Positions 36,876 to 45,808 of a DNA stretch of 50,881 nucleotides are shown here, one piece after another. The stretch covers positions 1 to 50,881 of the forward strand of contig JAJDEV010000294.1 of assembly GCA_029259605.1 (NCBI GenBank), in the 5' to 3' direction. The first letter of the stretch is position 1; each line of letters starts with the position of its first letter. The position numbers and the translations under genes were made by a program. The DNA comes from Planctomycetota bacterium. Lineage in GTDB: Bacteria; Planctomycetota; UBA1135; GCA-002686595. The notes beneath the pieces are model-generated. The model saw only the letters and a list, made by a program, of their open reading frames with translations, ran no database searches and had not been told where the DNA came from.

Positions 36876-38704
36876 AGGCGCAGCTCCCGCTGGATCGGAG
36901 GCGACCAGCCCGACTCCACGATGATGTGGAAGATCGAATCGGTCGGTGCGACGAGCAACCAGTCGTACGTCGCGCTCGTCCCGAGCCCCGGAAGGTGCCC
37001 GAGTTCGACCGTCTCGTCGCCCGCGAGCAGCTGCACACCGGGCGGCAACTCGAGGCGCAGCTTGGCTTCGAAGCGTCCACCGTCCGGCCCGGCCCCGGTC
37101 GGAAGCACGCCGGTGTTGCGAACGCGCGCGCGCAGCATGGCGATCCGCCCGTCGCGCGCGTTCTCGACGATCTCCAACTCGAGGCGCGGCAAACTGCGCG
37201 CGACATCGAGCACGAAGTCGTCCAGTCCGCGCACCGCGAGCGGCAGCATCGCCGCCGGCGGGTTGGAGCAGGTGTACGGTTCCCAGCCGCCGACCAACGC
37301 GCTGCGTCCGTCGCCCAGGTCGACCGGCTGCCAGTCCACGAAGCCGAGTCCGCCGAGGCTGTCGTCGAGCCAACGCGCCCAGGCGCGATCCGCGCTCGCC
37401 GGCTCGTCACCGGATCCCCGCGCACCGAAGCCCCCTTCCTGGGGACGCACGCCGGCCTTCTCGGTCTTCGACGCGAGCGGCGCCTCGATGTCCGGTCCCC
37501 ACACGCCGATCTCGAGCGAGAGCGCGCCGAGCGCGGCGTACAGCCAGTCGACCGCGGCCCCGGGCCGCGGTGCGCCGCCGACCTCGTAGAGCGTCGCGAG
37601 CTTCGTGTTCGGCCGCGACGTGTGGCGCCGGAAGGCGTCGGCGAGCGCCTGGTAGGCGGGCCGATCCGACGCGAACGGGAGCTCGAGAATCCCCGCCGCC
37701 GTCGGCACGCCGCCCGGGGTCGCGAGCCGCCCGTGGTTGCCCTGGAACACGAACGCCAGCGCCGTGCGCCGCGCGCGCGCGAAGTCGGCGATCGCGCGCG
37801 CCGCCGGCTCGGAGAGCGGCCAGGGTCCGGACAACTCGCCGGTCCACGATCCCGCCCAGTGCACGGGGAAGTTCCGATCCAGAATCACGCCGCCGACCGG
37901 GTCCTCGTTGAAGAGCCCGTCGCCGTCGTCGTCCTTGCCTTCGCGAACGCGCGTGTAGCGCGGTGCTTCGCCCTCGCGCGCGCGGCGGAGGAAGCGCGCG
38001 TCCTCGTCGCGCACCCACGCGCCCGCCACGTCTTCGATCAGCATCTCGAGCACGACACCATCGCCGTCGAGATCGTCCGGTTGGTCCTCGTCGACACGCC
38101 CGTCGCGATCGTCGTCCGACTGCCGATCGTTGCGCCCGTCCGTGCAACCCTGCGCGCGCCAACGCGCGAGGCCGTCGGGGTTCGCCCACGGAACGGCGAC
38201 GAAGGTCGCGCTCGCCGGTAATGCATCGGCGTTCGCGAGCAGCGCTTCGGTGATCGCGATGACCGCCTCGGACCCGGCGAGCGAGACGCCGTCGAGTCCG
38301 CCGAGCAGGAGGATCGTCGTCCGCTCGTCGAGCGGAATCGGACCGGGCCCGCCGAACTGCACGCCGAACAGTTCGCGCCCGCCCGCGCTGACGCCAAGCT
38401 CGAGTGCCTCGACCAAGCCGCTGCCGCGCCAGGCCGAGAGCAAGCCGTCGCGGTCCTCGAGGAAGTGGTAGCGCGGACCGAGGCTCGACGGAGCTTCGCG
38501 CGTCTCGGTCGCTGCTTCGGCGGCCGGTGGTTCGACGACGGCGGCGGCGGTCTGCGCCGCGGTGGGCGCGCCGTCGTCCTGAACGCGCTCCACCTCACGC
38601 GGCGGCGCGCCGTCGTTCGCGGATTCCTGAGCGACGCCGCGCGCGCCGACGAGCAGAACGAGCGCAAGCAGCGCACCGCTCGAAAACATCTCCATCCCGA
38701 TCAT
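36872..38704 (-). CDS. Secreted M14 carboxypeptidase-like protein with Asp/Gly calcium-type repeats (first of pair)
   Basis: A 610-residue exported protein with a signal peptide ending near GVAQ (residue 26) and an Ala/Glu-rich linker to about 75. M14 landmarks: LLLGGLDGVSLAGSEA (135-139 GGLDG in place of G-x-H-G-x-E), VPWANPDG (172-178), ILDRNFP (274-280, the N-R element), FQGNHG with H324, and SLEIG with E398 at the position of the catalytic Glu. The two N-terminal zinc ligands are D and S instead of H and E. Between 197 and 263 three Asp-rich segments (DDDRDGRVDED, DLDGDG, KDDDGDG) resemble calcium-binding thrombospondin-3/dockerin-type loops. ATGs at 38695 and 38689 are also possible starts. 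Coupled to the next gene by four overlapping bases. Confidence 0.7.
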   Translation of the reverse strand: MIGMEMFSSGALLALVLLVGARGVAQESANDGAPPREVERVQDDGAPTAAQTAAAVVEPPAAEAATETREAPSSLGPRYHFLEDRDGLLSAWRGSGLVEALELGVSAGGRELFGVQFGGPGPIPLDERTTILLLGGLDGVSLAGSEAVIAITEALLANADALPASATFVAVPWANPDGLARWRAQGCTDGRNDRQSDDDRDGRVDEDQPDDLDGDGVVLEMLIEDVAGAWVRDEDARFLRRAREGEAPRYTRVREGKDDDGDGLFNEDPVGGVILDRNFPVHWAGSWTGELSGPWPLSEPAARAIADFARARRTALAFVFQGNHGRLATPGGVPTAAGILELPFASDRPAYQALADAFRRHTSRPNTKLATLYEVGGAPRPGAAVDWLYAALGALSLEIGVWGPDIEAPLASKTEKAGVRPQEGGFGARGSGDEPASADRAWARWLDDSLGGLGFVDWQPVDLGDGRSALVGGWEPYTCSNPPAAMLPLAVRGLDDFVLDVARSLPRLELEIVENARDGRIAMLRARVRNTGVLPTGAGPDGGRFEAKLRLELPPGVQLLAGDETVELGHLPGLGTSATYDWLLVAPTDSIFHIIVESGWSPPIQRELRL

Positions 38705-39104
38705 GCGTCGTCCCTTCCCCGCGAACGCCCGTCGCCGCCCTGCCCTCGTTCCTCGCCTGCCTTCGAAGCGGCGAGCCGCCCCGAGGATACCACCGCCGCT
38801 CGCACCGTCCCCGCGCCGAGCCCGATCGTCGAACGGATCCGGCGCGTCCCTCGTCTAGCAAACCGTGGCAAGAGTCATTCACCCGCAGAACGCCGTCCTC
38901 CACTCGGCTTGGCCCCCGAGAGTCTCGCCGCATCCACCGATTCGCCTGCGTTTCCGGAGACCAACCCGGAGCGGATGTCGACGTTCTGCGGGCGAAGCAC
39001 TCTCGCCACGGCCTGCTAGCAAGATGTCGGCGAACGAAACGCCGGAAGAGGAGCCCGCCGCTCGGTTTTGTCGAGGTCGAACGAGGAATCCGCGCCGGCG
39101 CGGC
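38705..39104. other. Intergenic region between the M14-like gene and smc
   Basis: The leftward M14 gene starts at 38704 and the smc gene ends at 39105. The 400 bases between hold the M14 promoter (not identified) and the second copy of the palindromic element (38855-39019). The 85 bases between that element and the smc stop show no recognisable gene or T-run terminator. Confidence 0.5.
38855..39019. repeat. 165-bp near-palindromic element, inner family, copy 2
   Basis: About 92% identical to 11965-12130 (13 differences by my alignment, one of them a missing base) and in the same orientation. Both ends are CTAG (38855-38858 and 39016-39019). The flanking sequence shows no relation to the outer element, so this copy is not nested. 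The ends again form inverted repeats, CTAGCAAACCGTGGC against CTAGCAGGCCGTGGC. There is no coding capacity of its own beyond chance open frames; a transposase would have to act in trans. Confidence 0.85.
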
Positions 39105-42100
39105 TCAGTTCGAGGTCGCGGAGGTGGCCTCGGACTCGACGCCGCTCGCGACCTCGGGTGCAGGCTCCGGATCGCCGTCGGCCTCGCCCGCGGGCCGAAC
39201 CGGGACCAGGACCACGTCTTCGAGCCCCTCGTCCGAACCGTCCGCGGAGGCCTCCGGCGCTTCCGCCGACGGCTGCGCGAGCTCGAGCTCGGGCTCGTCG
39301 TCGTCGACGGGATCGGTGACCGGCGGCACGAGCGCCGGCCGCGCGCCACCCGTCGCCTCGGGCACGAACTCGTCGACCTCGTCGAGCTCGACGCTGACGA
39401 CGTTCGACACGCCCTTGATCGCCATCGTCACTCCGTAGAGCACCTGGCACGCCGCCATCGTTCCCTTGTTGTGGGTGACGATCACGTACTGCGTCTCGGA
39501 GAGGTTGTGCTCGATCATCGAGAGGAAGCGACCGATGTTCGCGTCGTCGAGCGCGGCGTCGACCTCGTCGAGGATGCAGAACGGGCTCGAGTTCGTGCGG
39601 AACACCGCGAACAGGAGCGCGAGCGCGGTGAGCGTGCGCTGACCGCCGGAGAGCAGACTGATCGGCAGCGTCTCGCGTCCCGGGGGCCGCGCGATGATCT
39701 CGATGCCGGCATCCAGCACGCTCACGCCTTCCTCCAACATCACGTCGGCGCGGCCGCCGCCGAAGAGCTGGCGGAACAGCAGCTTGAAGTTCTCGCGAAT
39801 GGCGTCGAAGGCCTCGATGAAGCGGCGCTCGCTCTCTTCGTTGAGCTTGCGGATCGTCCCCTCGAGGTTCTTGCGCGCCTCGTTCAGGTCGTCGCGCTGG
39901 GTCGTGAGGAAACCCAGTCGCTCGCTCACTTCCTCCAGCTCCTCGACGGCCTCGAGGTTGACCGGGCCGAGCTTGTCCATGCTGCGCTTGAGTTCGAGCA
40001 CGCGCGCCTCGAGTTCGGCGAGCGCCTGCAACGGCGCCAGCTCCTCCTCGGGCTCGAAGCCCTCGAGCATGCGGTGCGACGGCTGACCGAAGTCCTCCTC
40101 CGCACGGCGCGCGAGCTCGTCGCGCTGCAGCTCGAGCTTCTGCTTTTCGAGGCGACTCTCCGACACGCGGTCGAGCAACGTCTCGAGCTCGCCGGTGATC
40201 GACTCGCCGCGACGCCGCAGGGCCTCGATCGTTTCGCGCCCCTTGGCGTCCGCGTCGCGGAGGGCCATGAGGCGTTCTTCGAGCTCGCCCCGGCGCGCGA
40301 GCAACTCGTCGCGCGTCTGCCCGAGCTCCACGCCCTCGGCGTCGCCCGATTCGGCGTTCGCGGCGTGCTCGCGGGTCAGGCGACTCGCGCGCTCGATCTC
40401 GGTCACGAGCTCCTCGCACGCGCGCTCGAGATCCTGGCGCCGTCGCCGGAGCGCGCCCACGCGCTCCTGCAGCTCGGTCGCTTCGACGCGCGCCTGCCCC
40501 TCGTCACGCGTGCGCTGACCGCGCTCCGCTTCGAGCGCTTTGCGTTGCTCCTCGAGGTCGTCGAGCTGGCGGCGCTCGGCGTCGTAGGTGCTCTCGAGTT
40601 CGGCGCAGCGCGTGCGTGCCTCGACGAGCTCTTCGTCGATGCCGTCGCGCTCGTGCGCGAGCCCTTCGCACTCGCGCTCGGCGAGGTCCATCGCTCGCAC
40701 GAGCTCTTCGAGTCGCGCGCGCACGGCGTCGAGCGCGCCCGCGGCGCCCGAACGCTCGCGCGCCGCTTCGCGCACGGCCTCGCGCAGTTCGCGCAGACGC
40801 ACGTGCAGCCCGTCGCGACGCGTACGCCGCGCGCCGAGGTCGGCCAGCGCCGCCTCCAGCTCGCGCCCGCTCTCCACGCGCTCCTGCTCCAACTCGTCGG
40901 CCGTCGAACGCCGACCGACGGCGCCCTGCGCGACCTCGACGTGTCCGCCTTCCACACCGGCGGCATCGAACAGATCGCCCTCGGGCGTGACGAAACGCAG
41001 CGTCGGGTGTTCAGTGAGGAGCGCCATGCCGACGCGCGCATCGCGCACGACGACCACGTCGCCAACGAGCGCGCGCGCGACCGACTCGAAGCCGTCGTCG
41101 GCACGGCACTGCGCGAGCAGCGTCCCCTCGACGCCGTCCTGAGCGAGCAGTGCGTCCGGCACCGAGGCGCTGCGCTGGGCGAGCCCCTCCGGCAGGACGA
41201 GCGCGACGCGACCGCCCTCGCGCGCCTTCAGCCACTCGAGCACCGCGGTCGCGTCGTTCGGCGACGCGAGGACGAGCGCCTGCGCGCGCGCACCGAGCGC
41301 CGCGTCGAACGCGCGTGCGATGCGCGTGTCCGCGCGCACGTGGTCGGCGAACAGTCCGAGGAGTTCGTCCGAGCGGATCGGCCCCTCACCGCGTTCGATC
41401 GCTCCGAAGAGCTCGCGCGCGCCGGCGCCGAGGCCATCGCGCTCGCGCTCCCAGTCGCGCAGGGATTCCACGCGGCTCTGGAGGCGTGCGGAGCGCAGCT
41501 CGAGGTCGAGACGCCGCCGGTCGAGTTCGGCGAGCTCGGTGTCGATGGCCGCCGTTTCCTGCTCGCAGGCGGCGTAGTTCTCCTCGCCCTTCGCGAGCGT
41601 CTCCGTGGCCGCGCGCAACGACTCCATCGCGCGCCCCTCGTCCTCGCGCGCCGCGCGCACCTCGTCGTTGCCGCCCGAGCGGCGCTCCTCGGCGCGCATC
41701 GCGCGCTCGGCGAGCGGCTCGAGCGCGTCCGCGAGGTGTTCGATGCGACTCTTCGTCGACGTCAGGTCGTGGAAGTGGCGCAGGACGAGCGCGTTCTTCT
41801 CTTCGACGGCGGCGGAGACCCGCGTGAGGTTCGCGCTGAGCTCCGTCGTCTCGTGATTCAGGACGCGCGCGCGCTCCTGGGCCTCGGCGCATTCGGACTC
41901 GAGCCGGCTCAGCTCGCCGTCGAACGCCTCGCCCTCGCCGCGGCGTTCCTCGTGGCGCTCGGACAGCGCCTTCGCGCGCTTGGCCTCGTCGGCGGACGAC
42001 GCGTGCCACGCTTCGACGCGCGCGGCGATCTGCGCCCGGCGCTCGTCGAGCGCGCGCACCTCGCCGGCGAGGTCGGAGGACTCCGCCGCGACACGTTCGA

Positions 42101-42947
42101 GCTCGGCGGCGAGCGCCTGCTGTTCGAGTTCGCGCGCGACGACGTCTTCCTCCGCGGCGCCACGCTTGCCGCGTTGCGACGCGACCTCGCGCTCGAGCTC
42201 CGTGAGCACGCGCCCTTGTTCGGCGATGCTCCCGGCGAGTCCGTGGAGCTGATGGCACGCGAGGCGGTGCCCGTCGACGCGCCAGGCGTCGCGCGCCTCG
42301 ACGAAGCGACGCGCCTTGCCAGCCTGGATCTTGAGCGAGCGTTCGCGGCGTTCGAGCTCGCCGACGACGTCGTCCAGACGCAGCACGTCGGCCTCGACGC
42401 GCTTGAGGCGCGACTCGGCTTCTTTCTTGCGCTGGCGATAGCGGCTGACGCCGGCTGCCTCTTCGAAGATCGCACGGCGTTCGACCGCGTTGGCCGACAG
42501 GATCGCGTCGATCTTGCCCTGCTCGAGGACGGAGTAGCCGCGGCTACCGAGCCCCGTTCCATACAGCATCTCGCGCACGTCCTTGAGGCGCACACGCGAG
42601 CCATCGATCAGGTACTCCCCTTCGCCGCTGCGATAGACGCGACGCGTCACGCTGACCTCGTCGCCGTGTCCTTCGAGCGTGCCCGCGCTGTTGTCGAAGA
42701 CGATCGTGCCCTCGGCGACCGACATCACCGGACGCGACGCGGAGCCCTTGAAGATGACGTCGGTCATCTCGCCGCCGCGCATCGAGCTCGCGCGCTGCTC
42801 GCCGAGCACCCAACGCACCGCGTCGACGACGTTGCTCTTCCCGCAACCGTTCGGTCCGACGATCCCGATCAGATCGTGCTGGAAGCTGAGGACGGTGCGG
42901 TCCGCGAAGGACTTGAAGCCGAAGAGTTCGAGGCGTTTCAGGCGCAT
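39105..42947 (-). CDS. smc: Chromosome segregation ATPase SMC with an acidic C-terminal tail
   Basis: Condensin-like protein that dimerises and compacts and segregates the chromosome with ScpA/ScpB. Of 1280 residues, the head N-terminal half has Walker A GPNGCGKS (31-38) and the KNVVDAV-like helix, two long coiled coils flank a hinge (about 500-680, with FDSV-like and RFVTPEGDLFDAAGVEGGHV elements), and the C-terminal half has the signature LLSGGQRTLTALALLFAVF and Walker B FCILDEVDAALDDANIGRF. The last 85 or so residues, beginning EFVPEATGGARPAL, are acidic and Ala/Pro-rich (many D, E, P, S), an extension absent from usual SMCs of about 1170-1200 residues. It begins 9 bases after the NrdD-like gene. 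No scpA/scpB is nearby. Confidence 0.94.
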   Translation of the reverse strand: MRLKRLELFGFKSFADRTVLSFQHDLIGIVGPNGCGKSNVVDAVRWVLGEQRASSMRGGEMTDVIFKGSASRPVMSVAEGTIVFDNSAGTLEGHGDEVSVTRRVYRSGEGEYLIDGSRVRLKDVREMLYGTGLGSRGYSVLEQGKIDAILSANAVERRAIFEEAAGVSRYRQRKKEAESRLKRVEADVLRLDDVVGELERRERSLKIQAGKARRFVEARDAWRVDGHRLACHQLHGLAGSIAEQGRVLTELEREVASQRGKRGAAEEDVVARELEQQALAAELERVAAESSDLAGEVRALDERRAQIAARVEAWHASSADEAKRAKALSERHEERRGEGEAFDGELSRLESECAEAQERARVLNHETTELSANLTRVSAAVEEKNALVLRHFHDLTSTKSRIEHLADALEPLAERAMRAEERRSGGNDEVRAAREDEGRAMESLRAATETLAKGEENYAACEQETAAIDTELAELDRRRLDLELRSARLQSRVESLRDWERERDGLGAGARELFGAIERGEGPIRSDELLGLFADHVRADTRIARAFDAALGARAQALVLASPNDATAVLEWLKAREGGRVALVLPEGLAQRSASVPDALLAQDGVEGTLLAQCRADDGFESVARALVGDVVVVRDARVGMALLTEHPTLRFVTPEGDLFDAAGVEGGHVEVAQGAVGRRSTADELEQERVESGRELEAALADLGARRTRRDGLHVRLRELREAVREAARERSGAAGALDAVRARLEELVRAMDLAERECEGLAHERDGIDEELVEARTRCAELESTYDAERRQLDDLEEQRKALEAERGQRTRDEGQARVEATELQERVGALRRRRQDLERACEELVTEIERASRLTREHAANAESGDAEGVELGQTRDELLARRGELEERLMALRDADAKGRETIEALRRRGESITGELETLLDRVSESRLEKQKLELQRDELARRAEEDFGQPSHRMLEGFEPEEELAPLQALAELEARVLELKRSMDKLGPVNLEAVEELEEVSERLGFLTTQRDDLNEARKNLEGTIRKLNEESERRFIEAFDAIRENFKLLFRQLFGGGRADVMLEEGVSVLDAGIEIIARPPGRETLPISLLSGGQRTLTALALLFAVFRTNSSPFCILDEVDAALDDANIGRFLSMIEHNLSETQYVIVTHNKGTMAACQVLYGVTMAIKGVSNVVSVELDEVDEFVPEATGGARPALVPPVTDPVDDDEPELELAQPSAEAPEASADGSDEGLEDVVLVPVRPAGEADGDPEPAPEVASGVESEATSATSN

Positions 42948-42956
42948 GGTGCAGTG

Positions 42957-45185
42957 TCAGGCCGGATTCAGGGGCGACGGAGCCGGGGACGGCCGGTCGC
43001 GATCGGGATCGAAGGAAGGCGCCGCGTCGTCGCCGGGAGCGAGCGCGTGCGGCGCGGAGGCGCGGCGCGGAAAGAGCTCGAGCACGACCTCGCCCGAGCG
43101 AGCGCGGCGCAGGACCTCGAAGCGCCGCCACGCGGAGAGGTACGGCGTCTCGTCGTCCGCCGCCGCGAGGCCCGGCAGACCGGCGAGCGAGAGCGCGCCG
43201 GTCGGGAGCGTGCGCAAGGCCTCGGCCTCGTGCCGTCCGGCGCCGGTGCCGGCGACCGGCGACAGGCGCAGGTCCGCGGTGTACGGGCGCAGTGCACCCC
43301 GCGCGTGTTGTTCGACCTCGGCGTCGGAGAACAGCCAGCGTTGCTCGGCGCCGTCCTGACGTTGGCCGCGTTCGTCGAGCCACGCGAAGCGTCGCGCCGC
43401 GCGCTCGCCGAAGAATGGACACGGCGCGACGGGAACGACCGGCGTCACGGCGCCGAGCGCGAAGCGCGACGACGCCTCTGCGACCAGGCCGAGCAGGCGC
43501 GCGCCTTGGTCGGGATCGATCGTGCCGTCACCGAGGAAGAGCAGCGCCTCGCGCAGACCGACCGGGACGATCGCCCAGGAGCGGCGCGCGTGGAAACCGA
43601 GCGCGCGGTCCGTGTCGTTCGTACGCTGGAACGAATCGAGCGCGCCGGCGACTTCGAGCGCCGCTTGCACGAGCTCGGCGATCCCGCTCTGCACGAGGTC
43701 CTCGCGCCACGCTCCTCCGCGTCGCGCGAGGCGCGGCAGGTTGAGCGCGATCGCGCCGCCGCACGACACGATGCCGGGTTCGCGACGGCGACGGTGGCAG
43801 CCGGGACCGGCGAACGCTTCGTCCGCTTCGCCCCAGGTCGAGCACAGGCGCCCGTCTCCCATCAATCGATCGACGGCGAGCGCGAAGGTCGGCGAGCGCG
43901 CGTTCTCGGCGAGCACGTCCTCGAGCTCGTGTCCGTCGAGGTAGATGTGCGGAGCGAACCGCCCCGCCGGCAGCTCGGCGAGCGCCTCGACGAGCTTCGC
44001 GGTGAAGCTCGTGAAGCGCGGACCGCACGCGCCGAGATCGATGCGCGCACCGGACGCGCGCGCGACGGCGGCCAGGCTGCGCAGGAAGCCGACCAGGCCG
44101 AGCGGGCTGCCCGGACGCGCGGCGCGCGCGAGCGGCGCGAGCACGTCGGCCGGACGCTCGAGCACGAGCACGCGCGACACGCGCCGCGCCAGGTCGGCGG
44201 CGCCGTCGAGCACGGCCTGCGCGCTCGCGACGGAGTGACCGCCGGACGCGAGCAGTTCGGCCTCGACGCAGAGCGTGAGCGGCCGGTGAACGGTGCGCAG
44301 GTCTTCGATGTGGAGGTCGCCCGCGCGGTGCAGCTCGCCGACGCCGCCGGGCACGATCTCTTCGAGCGCGAAGCGGCGCAGCACCTCACCCGCGACCGCG
44401 TCCCCCGGCTCGGCATACCCCGTCGCGTCCGCGACCGGATCGGCGAACGCGGGACGCGCGGGCGTGCGCGCGGCGGGCACGAGCGCGGCGCGCTCCCACT
44501 CGTCGAGCGGCCGTCCCGCGAGCACCTGGCGCAGGTCGTGGCGCGCGAGCCCGATCACGCCGAGCGATGCGAGCGCGTGCGTCCAACCGCGCTCGAGCAA
44601 CTCGCCCGCGACGAGTTCGCGAATGAGCCCGGTCGTGATGCGCGTGAGTCCCGACGCGAAGACGCGTCGCTCGACACCGGCGGCGATCTCGACCGCGCCG
44701 TCGCGCGGCAGCTCCGCCTCGTCGATCAAGGCGGCGACGAGACGCCCCTTGCTCCAGGTCGAAACGCCCTCGGTCTCGCGCACACGGATCGGCGTGCGCA
44801 GCGCGTCGGAGCGGTGCACGCGCAGCGCCTCGCGGATGCGCGCGCGGCGGTCGCGGTACAGGATGTAGGCCTTCGCCACCTGCGGCCGACCGAGCTCCAT
44901 CAGCGCACGCTCGACCAGATCCTGGATGTCTTCGATCTCGGGGACCTGCGGCTGCCCACCGGCGAGCGGCTTCTTGCCCTCGCCCGCGAGCGTCAGCTCG
45001 ACGACGGACGCGACCTCGCTCGCGAAGCCCGTCTCGTGATCGCCCGTCGCCGCCATCGCCCCGGCGATCGCGGCGGTGATCTTCTCGACCTGGAACGGAA
45101 CGACGCGCCCGTCGCGCTTGCGCACGCGCGTCACGCGCGGCGCACTCGCGCGGGAAGGCTCGTCCCCACCGCGATGCGCGGACAT
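42957..45185 (-). CDS. ATP-cone protein related to anaerobic ribonucleotide reductase (NrdD-like), no glycyl-radical site seen
   Basis: Residues 15-115 are an ATP-cone (RVRKRDGRVVPFQVEKITAA to the VAKAYILYRDRRARI pattern), the nucleotide-sensing domain of reductases and NrdR. The remaining 600 residues resemble a class III reductase: LHRAGDLHIEDLR, then GAIALNLPRLARRGGAWRED, like the N-L-P-R-I segment of NrdD, with nearby cysteines (PGCHRRRREPGIVSCGG). I cannot find the C-terminal R-V-x-G-Y/G-Y-L glycyl-radical motif; the protein ends in a Pro/Asp-rich tail. No nrdG activase follows. Its ATG 45185 shares one base with the nrdR stop (TGATG). The role could be regulatory or a remnant. Length is 742 residues. 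Confidence 0.6.
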   Translation of the reverse strand: MSAHRGGDEPSRASAPRVTRVRKRDGRVVPFQVEKITAAIAGAMAATGDHETGFASEVASVVELTLAGEGKKPLAGGQPQVPEIEDIQDLVERALMELGRPQVAKAYILYRDRRARIREALRVHRSDALRTPIRVRETEGVSTWSKGRLVAALIDEAELPRDGAVEIAAGVERRVFASGLTRITTGLIRELVAGELLERGWTHALASLGVIGLARHDLRQVLAGRPLDEWERAALVPAARTPARPAFADPVADATGYAEPGDAVAGEVLRRFALEEIVPGGVGELHRAGDLHIEDLRTVHRPLTLCVEAELLASGGHSVASAQAVLDGAADLARRVSRVLVLERPADVLAPLARAARPGSPLGLVGFLRSLAAVARASGARIDLGACGPRFTSFTAKLVEALAELPAGRFAPHIYLDGHELEDVLAENARSPTFALAVDRLMGDGRLCSTWGEADEAFAGPGCHRRRREPGIVSCGGAIALNLPRLARRGGAWREDLVQSGIAELVQAALEVAGALDSFQRTNDTDRALGFHARRSWAIVPVGLREALLFLGDGTIDPDQGARLLGLVAEASSRFALGAVTPVVPVAPCPFFGERAARRFAWLDERGQRQDGAEQRWLFSDAEVEQHARGALRPYTADLRLSPVAGTGAGRHEAEALRTLPTGALSLAGLPGLAAADDETPYLSAWRRFEVLRRARSGEVVLELFPRRASAPHALAPGDDAAPSFDPDRDRPSPAPSPLNPA

Positions 45186-45655
45186 CAGGCCTTGCCTCCG
45201 GCGCCGCTCTCGAGGATGGGCTTGAGCTCCTCGAGGAACTGCGACACGTCCTTGAACTCGCGGTAGACGCTCGCGAAGCGCACGTAGGCGACCTGGTTCA
45301 GGTTCTTCAGCTCGTCCATCACGAGCGTGCCGATCACCGCGCTGGGCACCTCGCGGTCGTACTCCTCGTGGCAGCGGACCTCGATGCGCGCCGTCGCGTC
45401 CTCGAGCTCCTCGATCATCACGTTGAGCTTCTCGCACGCGCGCACCATGCCGGCGATGATGCGGTCACGGTCGAAGCGCACGCGGTCGCCGTTCTTCTTC
45501 ACGACGCGGAGCGGCGTGCTCTCGATGCGCTCGTACGTCGTGTAGCGCAGGAAGCAATCGAGGCACTCCCGGCGACGTCGGATCGCGGACCCGTCCGCCG
45601 AGGTCCGAGAGTCGACGACCCGGTCCTTGTCTGCCTTGCATCGGGGACATCTCAT
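45185..45655 (-). CDS. nrdR: Transcriptional repressor NrdR of ribonucleotide reductase genes
   Basis: Zinc-finger/ATP-cone repressor that reads the ATP/dATP balance and binds NrdR boxes. The 156-residue protein from ATG 45655 has the zinc ribbon C3-x2-C6 and C31-x2-C34 (MRCPRCKADKDRVVDSRTS and RRRRECLDCFLRYTTYERI) and an ATP cone (VVKKNGDRVRFDRDRIIAGM to YVRFASVYREFKDVSQFLEE). An extension to 45706 lacks conservation. A probable NrdR box overlaps its promoter (see 45705-45720), which would make it autoregulated and would place the coupled NrdD-like gene and possibly smc under the same control. mnmE lies 153 bases upstream on the same strand. Confidence 0.96.
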   Translation of the reverse strand: MRCPRCKADKDRVVDSRTSADGSAIRRRRECLDCFLRYTTYERIESTPLRVVKKNGDRVRFDRDRIIAGMVRACEKLNVMIEELEDATARIEVRCHEEYDREVPSAVIGTLVMDELKNLNQVAYVRFASVYREFKDVSQFLEELKPILESGAGGKA

Positions 45656-45697
45656 GGCCGCAGTTGGCGCGCCCCGAGCCCGGGGAAGCCAGGCCCC

Positions 45698-45725
45698 AGA
45701 ATGCACGCAAGATCTTGTGTGTCAA
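45698..45725 (-). promoter_or_regulatory. Sigma-70-type promoter of the nrdR operon
   Basis: TTGACA at 45725-45720 is a perfect -35. CATTCT at 45703-45698 is a moderate -10 at 16-base spacing, with the key A2 and T6 conserved. The transcript would start near 45691, about 36 bases before the nrdR ATG. Confidence 0.5.
45705..45720 (-). promoter_or_regulatory. Probable NrdR box in the nrdR promoter
   Basis: Read on the minus strand it is ACACAAGATCTTGCGT, matching the published consensus ACACWATATATWGTGT at 13 of 16 positions; the two central mismatches keep the palindrome (CAAGATCTTG). It overlaps the space between TTGACA (-35, 45725-45720) and CATTCT (-10, 45703-45698, 16-base spacing), so binding would block the polymerase. 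A second box in tandem, usual in E. coli, is not visible. Confidence 0.65.
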
Positions 45726-45808
45726 CGACCTGCGAACGTTTCCATACGCCATCCCTTGGGGAGCCTCGACTTGGGACGGCGAATCGTTCGGGCGGTTCCG
45801 CGCGGCGC

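Noticed and set aside
38865-45266. Plus-strand frame of over 2100 codons opposite smc and the NrdD-like gene
   Set aside because: Mirror of GC-rich codon use on the other strand. smc and the ATP-cone protein explain the region.
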